A model generated the notes under the pieces. The model made no database searches. It worked only from the letters and a program-made list of their open reading frames with translations, and was not told the origin of the DNA. Below are positions 20,413-29,233 of a stretch of 64,000 nt of DNA, piece by piece. The position numbers and the translations under genes were made by a program. The stretch's first letter is position 1. Every line of letters starts with the position of its first letter. Source of the DNA: Paraburkholderia xenovorans LB400. Its GTDB lineage: Bacteria > Pseudomonadota > Gammaproteobacteria > Burkholderiales > Burkholderiaceae. The DNA is taken from contig NC_007952.1 in NCBI RefSeq assembly GCF_000013645.1, positions 1,054,001-1,118,000 of the forward strand, read 5' to 3'.

Positions 20413-21609
20413 ATGGCAAACGTGGCTAATCCGGCAAACGCGATGGCAACTCCGGTCGCAAACACGGCAGACATGGCGAACGCGGCAGACGCGGTGAGCA
20501 GTCCCGAGGTGACGCACGCAGCGGCCCTCACGAATCCGGCCAACGTCGCCGTGCGCAATCTGACCATCCGGCTGGGCGCGAACACGGTGATCGACAACCT
20601 CGATCTCGACGTGCGGGCAGGTGAATTCGTCGTGCTGCTCGGCCCCTCGGGCTGCGGCAAATCCACCTTGCTGCACAGCATTGCCGGATTGATCGACGTA
20701 ACCGGCGGCAGCATCGAGATCGCCGGCGAAGACATGACCTGGGCCGACCCGAAAGACCGCCGCATTGCGCTGGTGTTCCAGTCCTATGCGCTCTATCCGA
20801 CCATGAGCGTGGAGCGCAATCTGTCGTTCGCGTTGCGCATCAACGGCACACCGAAAGCGGAGATTGCGCGGCGTGTGGCGCGGGCCTCCGAAATGTTGCA
20901 ACTCGGGCCGCTGCTCAAGCGCAAACCGGCGCAACTTTCGGGTGGTCAACGGCAGCGCGTGGCGATCGGCCGGGCGATCGTGCGTGAAGCCGATGTGTTC
21001 CTGTTCGACGAACCGCTGTCGAACCTCGACGCCAAATTGCGCACCGAGCTGCGCCGCGAACTCAAGCAACTGCATCAACGTCTGGGCGCGACGATGATTT
21101 ACGTCACACACGATCAGGTCGAGGCAATGACGCTCGCCACCCGCATGGCGGTGATGCGCGGCGGCGTGATCCAGCAGTTCGGCACGCCCGCCGAAGTCTA
21201 CGCGCGCCCCGACAACCTGTTCGTCGCGACTTTTCTGGGCACGCCCGCGATGAACCTGCTCAAGGGCACGCTCGAAGCGCGCGACGGCGCGCTGCATTTC
21301 TGCACCGGACATTGGCGGCTCGACGTGTCGGATTACCCGTTCAGGACCACGCCGGCCAATGCATCGCCGTGCGTGCTCGGCGTGCGTGCCGAAGACGTGC
21401 GGGTGGGCGAGGGCGCGAGCGAGCGTGCAAAAGTTTCGCTGGTGGAGCCAATGGGCAACCACCGCGTTATCTGGCTCGACTATCATGGAGAGCAGGTCGC
21501 GTCGATCGACCAGACGAAAACGCCGTTGGCGGTGGAAGATACCGTGGCGTTCTCATTCGATAGCACACATGTCTCCCTGTTCGACGAAGCGAACGGCCAG
21601 CGTTTGTAG
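20413..21609 (+). CDS. Sugar ABC transporter ATP-binding protein (MalK/UgpC/MsmK-like)
   Basis: The product has 398 residues. Walker A GPSGCGKST, Q-loop VFQSYALYP, signature LSGGQRQRVAIGRA, Walker B VFLFDEP and H-loop MIYVTHD are all present. A C-terminal TOBE/OB regulatory region follows (about 270-398), as in MalK-type ATPases. The first 45 residues are an unusual Ala/Asn-rich extension (repeats like MANVANPANAMA) not normally found in this family. The alternative is a later start near AVRNLTIRLG. It energises the two permeases. Confidence 0.88.
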   Translation: MANVANPANAMATPVANTADMANAADAVSSPEVTHAAALTNPANVAVRNLTIRLGANTVIDNLDLDVRAGEFVVLLGPSGCGKSTLLHSIAGLIDVTGGSIEIAGEDMTWADPKDRRIALVFQSYALYPTMSVERNLSFALRINGTPKAEIARRVARASEMLQLGPLLKRKPAQLSGGQRQRVAIGRAIVREADVFLFDEPLSNLDAKLRTELRRELKQLHQRLGATMIYVTHDQVEAMTLATRMAVMRGGVIQQFGTPAEVYARPDNLFVATFLGTPAMNLLKGTLEARDGALHFCTGHWRLDVSDYPFRTTPANASPCVLGVRAEDVRVGEGASERAKVSLVEPMGNHRVIWLDYHGEQVASIDQTKTPLAVEDTVAFSFDSTHVSLFDEANGQRL

Positions 21610-21659
21610 CGCCGCCACGCGGCGTCGCTCACAATACAACATGCCAGACGGAGAACCGC

Positions 21660-22715
21660 GTGGCAACACTCAAGGATGTCGCGGCACTGGCCGGCGTGGG
21701 CATGTCGACTGCCTCGCGCGCCATTTCCGGCAAGGGACCCGTCTCAGCGGATGCGGCCGCCCGCGTGAAAGCGGCCGTCGAGCAGTTGAACTTCCGGCCG
21801 TCTTCCATCGGCCGGGCAATGGCGACGCAGTCGCTCGGCATGGTCGGCATTTTCGTGCCGACGTTCTTCGGCTCCTACTACGGCACGATTCTCAAGCAGA
21901 CCGACACCGAACTGCGCGCGGTGCGCCGTCATGTGGTGGTGGCGACCGGTTGCGGAGAAGTGTCGCCGCGCGAACAGGCTATCGAGGCGGTGCGCTTTCT
22001 GATCGGCCGCGATTGCGACGGCGTGGTGGTGATCAGCCACGATCTGCATGACGAGGATCTGATCATGCTGCACCGTATGCACCCGAAAATGGTGTTCCTG
22101 AACCGCGCGTTCGATCAGTTGCCGGAGGCGTCGTTCTGCGCCGACCATCACCGTGGCGGCGAACTGGCGGCGCGCACGCTGCTCGATCACGGCCACCGCG
22201 AGATCGCGGTGATTTCCGGCCCATTCACCGCATCGGACAACCAGACGCGTCTGCAAGGCTTCTTTGCCGAACTCGCCCGCGAGGGCATTGCGCGCGGCGA
22301 GGTCACGCTGATCGAATCGGACTTCTCGCCGGAAGGCGGCTATGCCGCCGCACAGAAACTGCTCGATACGAAACGCCGCTTCACCGGCGTGTTCTGCGCG
22401 AACGATACGATGGCCGTGAGCGCGCTGGCGCGTTTTCACCAGGCGGGCATTGCGATTCCCGACGAGGTGTCGGTGATCGGTTACGACGACGATTACTCCG
22501 CTGCGTACGCCGCGCCCGGACTCACGTCGGTGCATATTCCCACCGCCGAGCTGACGCAGAACGCCGTGCGCTGGCTGCTCAACCAGTGCTACCGGACCAC
22601 GTGGGAGATTTTCCGCGAGTTTCCGGTCAGCGTGACGATGCGCGAGTCGGTGGGGCCGGCGCCGGGCGTGGCGGCGACCGCGATCGAAGCGGCACGTTTG
22701 AGTCCCACGCCTTAG
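21660..22715 (+). CDS. LacI-family transcriptional regulator of the sugar operon
   Basis: The product has 351 residues. A LacI helix-turn-helix (ATLKDVAALAGVGMSTASRAIS, hinge at about 45-60) precedes a periplasmic-binding-like effector domain (SVIGYDDDYSAAYAAPGLTSVHIP). The GTG start is preceded by GGAGAACC. It lies 50 bp after the ABC ATPase gene and is probably co-transcribed. By family it should bind the operator at 15720-15735 and release on a beta-glucoside or glucose-type inducer. Confidence 0.88.
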   Translation: MATLKDVAALAGVGMSTASRAISGKGPVSADAAARVKAAVEQLNFRPSSIGRAMATQSLGMVGIFVPTFFGSYYGTILKQTDTELRAVRRHVVVATGCGEVSPREQAIEAVRFLIGRDCDGVVVISHDLHDEDLIMLHRMHPKMVFLNRAFDQLPEASFCADHHRGGELAARTLLDHGHREIAVISGPFTASDNQTRLQGFFAELAREGIARGEVTLIESDFSPEGGYAAAQKLLDTKRRFTGVFCANDTMAVSALARFHQAGIAIPDEVSVIGYDDDYSAAYAAPGLTSVHIPTAELTQNAVRWLLNQCYRTTWEIFREFPVSVTMRESVGPAPGVAATAIEAARLSPTP

Positions 22716-22765
22716 CGGGATCTGGCGAGATGGCTTGAACCTTGAACCCCACGCCCTGGCGGGAT
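22704..22765. repeat. Imperfect 18-bp direct repeat at the lacI 3' end
   Basis: An 18-bp sequence starting CCCACGCC and ending GCGGGAT occurs at 22704-22721 and again at 22748-22765 with two mismatches. The first copy spans the lacI stop codon. It looks like a small local duplication. Confidence 0.5.
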
Positions 22766-22819
22766 GTCACGCGGTGGGCAAACCGCTGCGCGCGGTTGCC
22801 GTTGCCGTTGCTGTTGCCC

Positions 22820-22841
22820 TTGCCCTCGCCGCGAGCGGCAA
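22820..22841. terminator. Hairpin between convergent lacI-type and RIO kinase genes
   Basis: TTGCC-CTCG-CCG-CGAG-C-GGCAA forms a 9-bp stem with one bulge, lying a few bases beyond the RIO kinase stop codon and 105 bp past the regulator stop. It could serve both directions. GTTGCC-type hexamer repeats adjoin it at 22795-22822. There is no T-run. Confidence 0.4.
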
Positions 22842-22845
22842 CGGC

Positions 22846-23703
22846 TCAGGTGCCGCTGTGCAGCGACTGCTCGTAGCGCAGGCGCGCTTCTTCGTCGAGT
22901 CGCGTGTCTTCCAGTTCCTGGAGCACGGCTTCGAGATCGATGGGGGTGGTGTCCGCTTCCACGTGGCCGGTCAACACGGCGTCGACATGCAACGCGCCCG
23001 CTTCGTAGAGCGCCCAGATTTCCTTGCCGTAGCGGGTGTCAAGCAGCTCCGGTGCGAAACGGCCGAAATACGTGGCGAGGTTGTTGACGTCGCGCTCGAG
23101 CATGGCGGGCGCTTCGAGATTGCCTGCGGCGTTCACCGCTTGCGGCAGGTCGATGATGACCGGGCCGTCGGCGGCAAGCAGAATGTTGTACTCGGACAGG
23201 TCGCCGTGAATCATGCCGGCGCACAGCATGCGCACCACCTGGTTCAACAGCAGCGCATGCAATTCGAGCGCGCGTGCCTCGGTCATTTCGACGTCGTTCA
23301 GACGCGGCGCGACGTCGCCCTGAGCGTCGGTCACCAGTTCCATCAGCAACACGCCGTCGGTGCAGATGAAAGGCTGCGGCACACGGACGCCCGCGTTGGC
23401 GAGCTGGAACAGGGCGTCGACCTCGGCGTTCTGCCAGGCCTGTTCCTGCACTTCGCGGCCGTAGCGGCTGCCTTTTTCCATGGCGCGCTGCTGGCGGCTG
23501 TTCTTGACCTTGCGGCCTTCGCGATAGGACGCGGCCTGGCGAAAGCTGCGCTGTTTGGCGTCCTTGTAGACTTTCGCGCAGCGTGTGGCTTCGCCGCTGC
23601 GCACCACGTAGACGGTGGCTTCCTTGCCGCTCATCAACTGGGAGATGACTTCGTCGATCAGGCCTTCTTCGACCAGCGGGAGCAGACGTTTCGGCGTTTT
23701 CAT
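22846..23703 (-). CDS. RIO1-type serine/threonine protein kinase
   Basis: The product has 285 residues. RIO-family features are VISQLMSGKEATVYVVRSGEATRCAKVYKD (nucleotide site with Lys), the catalytic loop MIHGDLSEYNILLAADGPVIIDLPQAV (HGD...N and the metal-binding D), and AMLERDVNNLATYFGRF. In archaea and eukaryotes RIO kinases act in ribosome biogenesis; the bacterial role is not settled. The ATG at 23703 begins the conserved region. The frame continues upstream with unrelated residues. It is convergent with the LacI-type gene. Confidence 0.85.
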   Translation of the reverse strand: MKTPKRLLPLVEEGLIDEVISQLMSGKEATVYVVRSGEATRCAKVYKDAKQRSFRQAASYREGRKVKNSRQQRAMEKGSRYGREVQEQAWQNAEVDALFQLANAGVRVPQPFICTDGVLLMELVTDAQGDVAPRLNDVEMTEARALELHALLLNQVVRMLCAGMIHGDLSEYNILLAADGPVIIDLPQAVNAAGNLEAPAMLERDVNNLATYFGRFAPELLDTRYGKEIWALYEAGALHVDAVLTGHVEADTTPIDLEAVLQELEDTRLDEEARLRYEQSLHSGT

Positions 23704-24167
23704 GCGACCGCCGAACGGCGATGGGCAACGCGGCAGCGACAAGCGGCCGGCTGCGAGGGCGGGTGGTGCGGGATTCGGGTCATGCCGGATTATACGGGGA
23801 GAGCGCGGCAAGCATGGAAAACAGCCCCTGCGTGGGGCGCAACTGCACCCGCATAACCTCTGAATGACTGCAATGCGTGCTCGCGCGAGTAGAAGCGTCC
23901 GTCTAATTGCGCGGCGGCGCTACGCAAGGTCGGCATGCAATTGGCTGGAGGCACAGGGCTCGCAAGCGTTTGCGTAGTGGAGCGCGTAGTGGAACATACG
24001 GTTCCTTGCGCTTTATGCTGCATTTCCTGCTGGGATTTCGCGCTATAGGACCACTGCCGCCCGCCAGATTGTTGTAGTTGTCGACACACTGATTTGCCGT
24101 TTTCCCTCATTCAATTCGCATGCCGATCGCTTAAACTTGCTGGTAACAATATGTTACGGGGTGCGAG
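23704..24167. other. Intergenic region upstream of the RIO kinase
   Basis: This 464-bp region has no supported gene. A 106-codon minus frame at 23790-24110 has no ribosome site or family match. A GTAAC-AATAT-GTTAC inverted repeat lies at 24143-24157, ten bases before a possible small ORF. Confidence 0.45.
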
Positions 24168-24266
24168 ATGCTGGCCATGTTCTTCATTGCCTGCCCGATC
24201 TGCATCGCCGCGTTGATTGGTTTCGCGCGGCACGTCGATCCGGTGACGGGACAATTCAAGCGTTGA
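24168..24266 (+). CDS. Possible 32-residue membrane peptide
   Basis: ATG at 24168 opens a 32-codon frame whose product is a single hydrophobic helix (LAMFFIACPICIAALIGFA) followed by a short polar tail ending TGQFKR. A GGGGTGCGAG stretch could act as ribosome site. No family is recognised. It lies 146 bp upstream of the SulP transporter. It may be a real small protein or chance. Confidence 0.3.
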   Translation: MLAMFFIACPICIAALIGFARHVDPVTGQFKR

Positions 24267-24412
24267 ATCCGCCAGTCGGATGTTTTCCGCAGCGCCGCCC
24301 GCCGTGCGCTGCGGTGTGCTGTTTTCCCGATCCGTTCTGGCTATAAGTCTTGCCTTTGAGTGCCGAGTCGCGGCACGATGCGCGATAACCTGAGATTAGG
24401 GCAGTATCGCGT

Positions 24413-26110
24413 ATGCGAGATTTTCTGACGAGTATCACGGCGCGCGCGGGCGTGCTGAAGGGCATCCTTCCTCTGAACCGTGCAGCGGCGGCGCGCGATG
24501 CGCTGGCCGGCGTGCAGCTTGCGTCGATGGACATTCCGCAAGTGCTGGGCTACGCGCGCATTGCCGGCATGCCGGCCGTGACGGGCCTGTACACCGTCTT
24601 TCTGCCGCTGATCGCGTTTGCATTCTTCGGTGCGTCGCGGCACCTCGTCGTGGCCGCCGATTCCGCGACCGCCACCATTTTCGCGAGCCGGCTTTCCACG
24701 ATGGCGCCGGCGTCCAGCGCCGAATATGCGGCGCTCGCCGCAACGGTGGCGTTGCTGACCGGCGTGTTGCTGTTCATCGCACGGATTTTCAAACTGGGTT
24801 TTCTGGCCGACTTCCTGTCGCGTACCGTGCTGGTGGGTTTTCTCGCCGGGGTTGGCGTGCAGGTGGGCATCAGCATGCTGGGCGACATGTCCGGCGTGCC
24901 CGGCCGCGCCTCGCGCAGCATCGATCAACTCATGCTGGTGGTGCGCGAAACGGCGCAGATACATTGGCCGACGCTCGCCATTTCACTGCTGGTGGTCGGC
25001 ACCACGCTCGCTTTCAAACGCATCAGGCCGCGCCTGCCCGTGCCGTTGATCGCGGTGGTGGCGGGTATCGCCGCGAGTGATCTCTATCATTTCTCGGCCC
25101 ACGGCATTGCCGTGCTCGGCCCGGTGGCGGGCGGATTGCCGCCGCTGCGCATGCCGCAGGTGACGTGGCAGCAGGTGCTCGATCTGCTGCCCGTCGCGGC
25201 TTCGTGCTTCGTGATGATCGTCGCGCAAAGCGCCGCTGCGAGTCGCGTGTTCGCCGAGCGTTATCACGAATCGGTCGACACCAATGCCGATCTGCTGGGT
25301 ATCGCCGTGGCCAATGCGGCGGCCGCGTTTTCAGGCGCGTTCGTGGTGAACGGCAGCCCGACGCAAACCGCGATGGGGGATATCGCCGGCACGCGCAGCC
25401 AGTTCGCGCAACTGGTGTTCGCGGCGGTGGCGGTCGCGGTGCTGCTGTTCTTCAGCCGATTCCTGCAGTATCTGCCGCACTGCATTCTCGCCAGCATCGT
25501 ATTTACGATCGCCATTGGCCTGATCAATCTGAGGACCTTGTTTGCGATTCGCCGCGAAAGCCCCGGCGAATTCGCGCTGGCCGTGTTCACCGCGGCGGCG
25601 GTGGTGCTGATCGGCGTGGAGCACGGCATCCTGGTGGCGGTGGCGCTATCGCTGCTGCGTCACGTGCGGCACAGCTACCGTCCGCACACCATGATTCTCG
25701 TTCCCGGCGACAACGGTGTGTGGGTGCCGGAGCCCGCCGTGCCCGGCATGCAGACCCGGCCGGGACTGATCGTCTATCGCTTCGGCGCCGATCTGTTTTA
25801 CGCGAACGACCACTTTTTCGTCGACGACGCCCGCCGCCTGATCGACCAGGCGCCCAGCAAGGTGCGCTGTTTCGTGATCGACGCGAGCGCGATCACCGAT
25901 ATCGACTATTCGGCGGCACGCTCGGTGGGCGAGTTGTGCGCGACGTTGAAGCACGCCGGCATCGAGGTGTTCTTCGCACGCGTGAACCAGTATTTGCGCT
26001 CGGATATGGACCGGCACGGCATCACACCGATCATCGACGCGAGTTGTATTTTCAACACCTTGCACGAGGCGCTGCGCGCGGCCGGCGTGGTGAGTCCGAC
26101 CGGCACCTGA
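24413..26110 (+). CDS. SulP family anion transporter with STAS domain
   Basis: The product has 565 residues. The SulP signature region DALAGVQLASMDIPQVLGYARIAGMPAVTGLYTVFLPLI is followed by about ten further membrane helices and a C-terminal STAS domain (about 440-560, with RCFVIDASAITDIDYSAARSVGELC). SulP proteins import sulfate, bicarbonate or dicarboxylates. The substrate is not predictable here. The ATG at 24413 fits the family start. It is monocistronic and convergent with a small membrane protein. Confidence 0.88.
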   Translation: MRDFLTSITARAGVLKGILPLNRAAAARDALAGVQLASMDIPQVLGYARIAGMPAVTGLYTVFLPLIAFAFFGASRHLVVAADSATATIFASRLSTMAPASSAEYAALAATVALLTGVLLFIARIFKLGFLADFLSRTVLVGFLAGVGVQVGISMLGDMSGVPGRASRSIDQLMLVVRETAQIHWPTLAISLLVVGTTLAFKRIRPRLPVPLIAVVAGIAASDLYHFSAHGIAVLGPVAGGLPPLRMPQVTWQQVLDLLPVAASCFVMIVAQSAAASRVFAERYHESVDTNADLLGIAVANAAAAFSGAFVVNGSPTQTAMGDIAGTRSQFAQLVFAAVAVAVLLFFSRFLQYLPHCILASIVFTIAIGLINLRTLFAIRRESPGEFALAVFTAAAVVLIGVEHGILVAVALSLLRHVRHSYRPHTMILVPGDNGVWVPEPAVPGMQTRPGLIVYRFGADLFYANDHFFVDDARRLIDQAPSKVRCFVIDASAITDIDYSAARSVGELCATLKHAGIEVFFARVNQYLRSDMDRHGITPIIDASCIFNTLHEALRAAGVVSPTGT

Positions 26111-26164
26111 CGAGGCCGCGCTAGCGCAAGCGAACGCACGCATTGCGCGGACCTGTGGCGCGTT

Positions 26165-26524
26165 TTAGCGTTGCGGTTCTTCGTGAGCGAAGAAATAACC
26201 GATAAAGAAGCACGCACCCGCGACGGCGGCGCCCAGCGCGGCCACCGTATAAGCGAGCGCCGTGCCGTGCCAGAGCCCGTCGAACCACTGGTGCAACTGC
26301 GCCATCAGCACCGCCGCATTACCGCCGATGCGCTGCAATTCGATCTGATAGCGCGGATCGGCCACACTGTACAGGGAGACCGCGCTATCCGGCGGCGGCG
26401 CCATCGCATAGATGATCACCGCCGCGATCACGCCGGCCACGAGCGCCACCACGCCCGCCAGATAGAACCGCTTCTGCCGGGGCGAGTGCTGTGCTGCCGG
26501 GTTCACTTCATTGCCACCGCTCAT
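26165..26524 (-). CDS. Small membrane protein, unknown function
   Basis: The product has 119 residues with two transmembrane helices (about 20-40, FYLAGVVALVAGVIAAVIIYA, and about 90-110, ALGAAVAGACFFIGYFF). A periplasmic region between them contains YSVADPRYQIELQRIGGNAAVL. No family is recognised. It ends 54 bp from the convergent SulP gene. Confidence 0.6.
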   Translation of the reverse strand: MSGGNEVNPAAQHSPRQKRFYLAGVVALVAGVIAAVIIYAMAPPPDSAVSLYSVADPRYQIELQRIGGNAAVLMAQLHQWFDGLWHGTALAYTVAALGAAVAGACFFIGYFFAHEEPQR

Positions 26525-26592
26525 CGTGTTCGCTTATCCGCTTCAGTCGTCACGGCGACAGTATCGCAGAGCGGGCGCGCTTCGAAGCGCGC

Positions 26593-27231
26593 TCAGCTTT
26601 TCGAAGTCAGCATCTTGATGCCGGCAATTCCGAACATGAGCGCGAGCGAGCCGTCGAGCCAGCGCCGGATCGCCACATAGACGCGCCGTGCGGAAGCGGT
26701 CGAAAACAGCACCGCATAGCCGCTGAACACCGAGACGCCGATGCACATGCAGCCGAGCACCACCGGCGCGGTGTGCGAAGTGCCGCCTGCCGGCGACATG
26801 GCTAGCGACACGATCGACAACCAGACCAGAATCGCTTTCGGATTGGTGAGATGCAGCAGCAGACCGCGCAGATACAGGCGCTCGAGCGGTTCATCCTGCC
26901 GCGCGCTGCCGGCGCGCAGCGGCTCGGCACGAAAGGCGGAACGCGCGGATTTGAAACCGAGCCACAGCAGATACAGCCCGCCTGCGACCTTGATTGCCAC
27001 CAGGCATTCCGAGTAAGTGGCGAGCATCGCGGACAACCCCAGCGACGCCAGCAGCGCCCAGAAGAACGAACCCGACACCACGCCGAGCGCGAAGGTCAAC
27101 GCGGATCGGCGACCCGCGCTCATGGCGAGCGACATGATGGCAAGATTGCTTGGACCAGGGCTCGCCGTACCGACGAAATACGCACTGTAGGCGATCAGGA
27201 CATCGGCGGTGAGGAAGGGGCTGGCGATCAT
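26593..27231 (-). CDS. LysE/RhtB family amino-acid exporter
   Basis: The product has 212 residues, the normal family size. It has six hydrophobic segments and the diagnostic N-terminal ASPGPSNLAIMSLAMSAGRRSA with GVVSGSFFWALLASLGLSA. Family members export amino acids or their analogues. The ATG at 27231 is chosen because GAGGTT precedes it and the first helix follows. The frame upstream has no membrane character. It is downstream of the LysR gene on the same strand. Confidence 0.85.
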   Translation of the reverse strand: MIASPFLTADVLIAYSAYFVGTASPGPSNLAIMSLAMSAGRRSALTFALGVVSGSFFWALLASLGLSAMLATYSECLVAIKVAGGLYLLWLGFKSARSAFRAEPLRAGSARQDEPLERLYLRGLLLHLTNPKAILVWLSIVSLAMSPAGGTSHTAPVVLGCMCIGVSVFSGYAVLFSTASARRVYVAIRRWLDGSLALMFGIAGIKMLTSKS

Positions 27232-27391
27232 GGGCTGAACCTCGGCGGCGGGCAAACTGTGCGGCGCGTGCCGCGCGCACGGACGGGGAGCGGAAAGTGT
27301 CATGCGAACGACGATTCTGCCCGCGGCCGGACGGGCCTCACAGATACAGTTGCCCGTTCCCGCGACAGCACAATCATGCGCGCGCCGCGGT

Positions 27392-28276
27392 TCACACACC
27401 CGCCGCCGTGCCGATGCAATCGGCGAGCACGCCCGCCACCGCCTGCCGGCTATGCCGCGGACGCTGCACGAGCCCGATCTCCCGCTGAAAAGTCGCCTCG
27501 CCGAGTTCGAGCGCGGCGACGCCGGCGGGCCACTTGCCGAGCCCCGCGCTATCCGGAATCAGCGCCACGCCGATGCCGCGCGCGACCAGTTGCACGATGC
27601 CCTGCAATTCGTCCAGTTCGATCACGTCGTGCACGTTCAGCCGCGAGCGCCGCAGAAAACGGTCGACCAGCCTGCCGCCGAACGAGGTACGGTCGTAGCG
27701 GATAAACGGCTCGCTGCGCAGCAGTTCGCGCCATGACCGCGCGTTGCCCTTGCCGCGCACGAGCGCTTTGGGCACGAGCAGCACGAACGGTTCGGTGACG
27801 AGCGTGCGCCATTCGAGTTCGGACGGCAGCGCGAAGGGCGGCTTGATGATGACGGCCAGATCCAGTTCGCCGGAATCCACTTGCCCCAGCAAGCCCAGCG
27901 ACACGCCGGGCACGACGCGAATTCGCCAGCCGGGGCGGTCGTCGCGAAAGCGCGCCAGCGCATCGGCGAGAAACGACACCTGCGCGGACGCAATGGCGCC
28001 GACCCGCAGCATGCCGCTTTCCGCCGCGACCGCGCCGCGTTCGGAGAGCCGGGCGTATAGCGTCATCATTTCTTCGGCGAGCGCGAGCGTTTCGCGGCCG
28101 GCGTCGTTGAGCGTGGCTGAGCGGCCGGTACGGTCGAACAGCGCAAAGCCGAGTTCTTCTTCGAGCCGTTGCATCTGCGCGCTCACGGCGGATTGCGTGA
28201 GGCCGATACGCGCCCCGGCACCGGAAAACGTGCCGTACTGGCTCACAGCAATGAAAGTCTTGAGTTCGCTCAGCAT
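27392..28276 (-). CDS. LysR-family transcriptional regulator
   Basis: The product has 294 residues. The N-terminal helix-turn-helix MLSELKTFIAVSQYGTFSGAGA with TQSAVSAQMQRLEEELG and a two-lobed effector domain define LysR. It is divergent from the VOC gene with a 146-bp AT-richer intergenic region, the classic arrangement for LysR control of the divergent gene and itself. The effector is unknown. The ATG at 28276 matches the family start; the longer frame is not supported. Confidence 0.85.
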   Translation of the reverse strand: MLSELKTFIAVSQYGTFSGAGARIGLTQSAVSAQMQRLEEELGFALFDRTGRSATLNDAGRETLALAEEMMTLYARLSERGAVAAESGMLRVGAIASAQVSFLADALARFRDDRPGWRIRVVPGVSLGLLGQVDSGELDLAVIIKPPFALPSELEWRTLVTEPFVLLVPKALVRGKGNARSWRELLRSEPFIRYDRTSFGGRLVDRFLRRSRLNVHDVIELDELQGIVQLVARGIGVALIPDSAGLGKWPAGVAALELGEATFQREIGLVQRPRHSRQAVAGVLADCIGTAAGV

Positions 28277-28422
28277 GATCGATTGATCGATTTTGGTGTT
28301 GGTCAGATAAAATATATATCGTTTTTCACCAATTTTAGTCATGGTTAAACTTGGCCTCACGCGTGTGGCCCGGAGTGCCTGCGCGTTCAACCTACCTAAT
28401 TCCAATCAGCGAGTTTCCCATC

Positions 28423-28857
28423 ATGAGCGTTGCCGATACCGTCTTGCCGCCGTTCCATCTGGCATTTCCTGTTCATAGCCTTGCCGCCGCGCGCGAGTTC
28501 TACGGCGAACTGCTGGGCTGTCCGGAAGGGCGCAGTTCGGACGCGTGGGTCGATTTCAATTTCTACGGCCACCAGATCGTCGCCCATCTCGCGCCCGAAG
28601 AAGCCGGCCACCGTCAAACCAGCAAGGTCGACGGCGACGCCGTGCCGGTCCGTCATTTCGGCGCGGTGCTTTCCATGCCGCAATGGCAGGCCGCCGCCGA
28701 CAAGCTGCAGAAAGCGGGCATCGATTTCATCATCGAGCCGCATGTGCGTTTCAAGGGCGAAGTCGGCGAGCAGGCCACCATGTTCTTCCTGGATCCGTCG
28801 GGCAATGCGCTGGAATTCAAGGCGTTTGCGGATATGTCGTCGCTATTTGCCAGGTGA
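28423..28857 (+). CDS. VOC family (glyoxalase/dioxygenase-like) protein
   Basis: The product has 144 residues with the paired beta-alpha-beta-beta-beta VOC fold. Landmarks are FHLAFPVHSLAAAREFYGELLGCPEGRSSDAWVDFNFYGHQIVAHL and the C-terminal FFLDPSGNALEFKAF with the metal-binding Glu. It is probably a metal-dependent dioxygenase, isomerase or resistance protein. Its location divergent to a LysR gene suggests inducible expression. The ATG at 28423 lacks a strong ribosome site, but homology begins there. Confidence 0.8.
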   Translation: MSVADTVLPPFHLAFPVHSLAAAREFYGELLGCPEGRSSDAWVDFNFYGHQIVAHLAPEEAGHRQTSKVDGDAVPVRHFGAVLSMPQWQAAADKLQKAGIDFIIEPHVRFKGEVGEQATMFFLDPSGNALEFKAFADMSSLFAR

Positions 28858-28970
28858 CGCCGGCCGCTCGCCGTCGCGCCGGAATAAAACACCGGAACCG
28901 CCGCTGCCGAACGTGTCAGCAATATGGCAATTACGCGGTGATCGACTAAGCTTTTGACAGGCGCGAAGTA

Positions 28971-28985
28971 TTTGCTTTGCGCAAA
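28971..28985. promoter_or_regulatory. TTTGC/GCAAA inverted repeat, site 1
   Basis: TTTGCTTTGCGCAAA contains the perfect 10-bp palindrome TTTGCGCAAA at 28976-28985, preceded by another TTTGC. It resembles site 2 at 29071-29088 and lies about 250 nt upstream of the RND permease start. Confidence 0.35.
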
Positions 28986-29070
28986 TCAATCTGTGCGAGG
29001 TTCCGCGCTGCCTTCGCGGGACATCGCATCGAGGCAGCGCCTCAACCTCGGCTATCTTCCGCCATCAAAC

Positions 29071-29088
29071 GTTTGCTTTTCGGCAAAC
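29071..29088. promoter_or_regulatory. GTTTGC/GCAAAC inverted repeat, site 2
   Basis: GTTTGC-TTTTCG-GCAAAC has 6-bp perfect arms and lies 146 nt upstream of the RND permease start. It shares the TTTGC...GCAAA pattern with site 1. It could be an operator for the OmpR-type regulator at 35312 or another regulator, or simply a hairpin. Confidence 0.35.
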
Positions 29089-29233
29089 AGCGGCGCAATT
29101 CAGACGCCCACTTTCCTTACATTAGCCTTCCTGACAATTCCGCCATTTTCGCGCCATGCAGACGTTGGTGCTATCGATCTAGCATAGGCGCTGATTCACC
29201 CATCCCTTACCTGCATTCTCTCGGGCACGTTTC

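Larger units (their letters stand above)
28858..29233. other. Intergenic region upstream of the RND efflux operon
   Basis: This 376-bp region has no supported gene. It is more AT-rich than its surroundings and holds two TTTGC/GCAAA inverted repeats about 100 bp apart (listed separately), so it is probably the regulated promoter region of the efflux operon. Confidence 0.5.

Noticed and set aside
23790..24110. 106-codon minus frame upstream of the RIO kinase
   Set aside because: No ribosome site, no hydrophobic or domain pattern; likely chance.
28953..28982. TTGACA as -35 of an RND operon promoter
   Set aside because: There is no matching -10 at suitable spacing.
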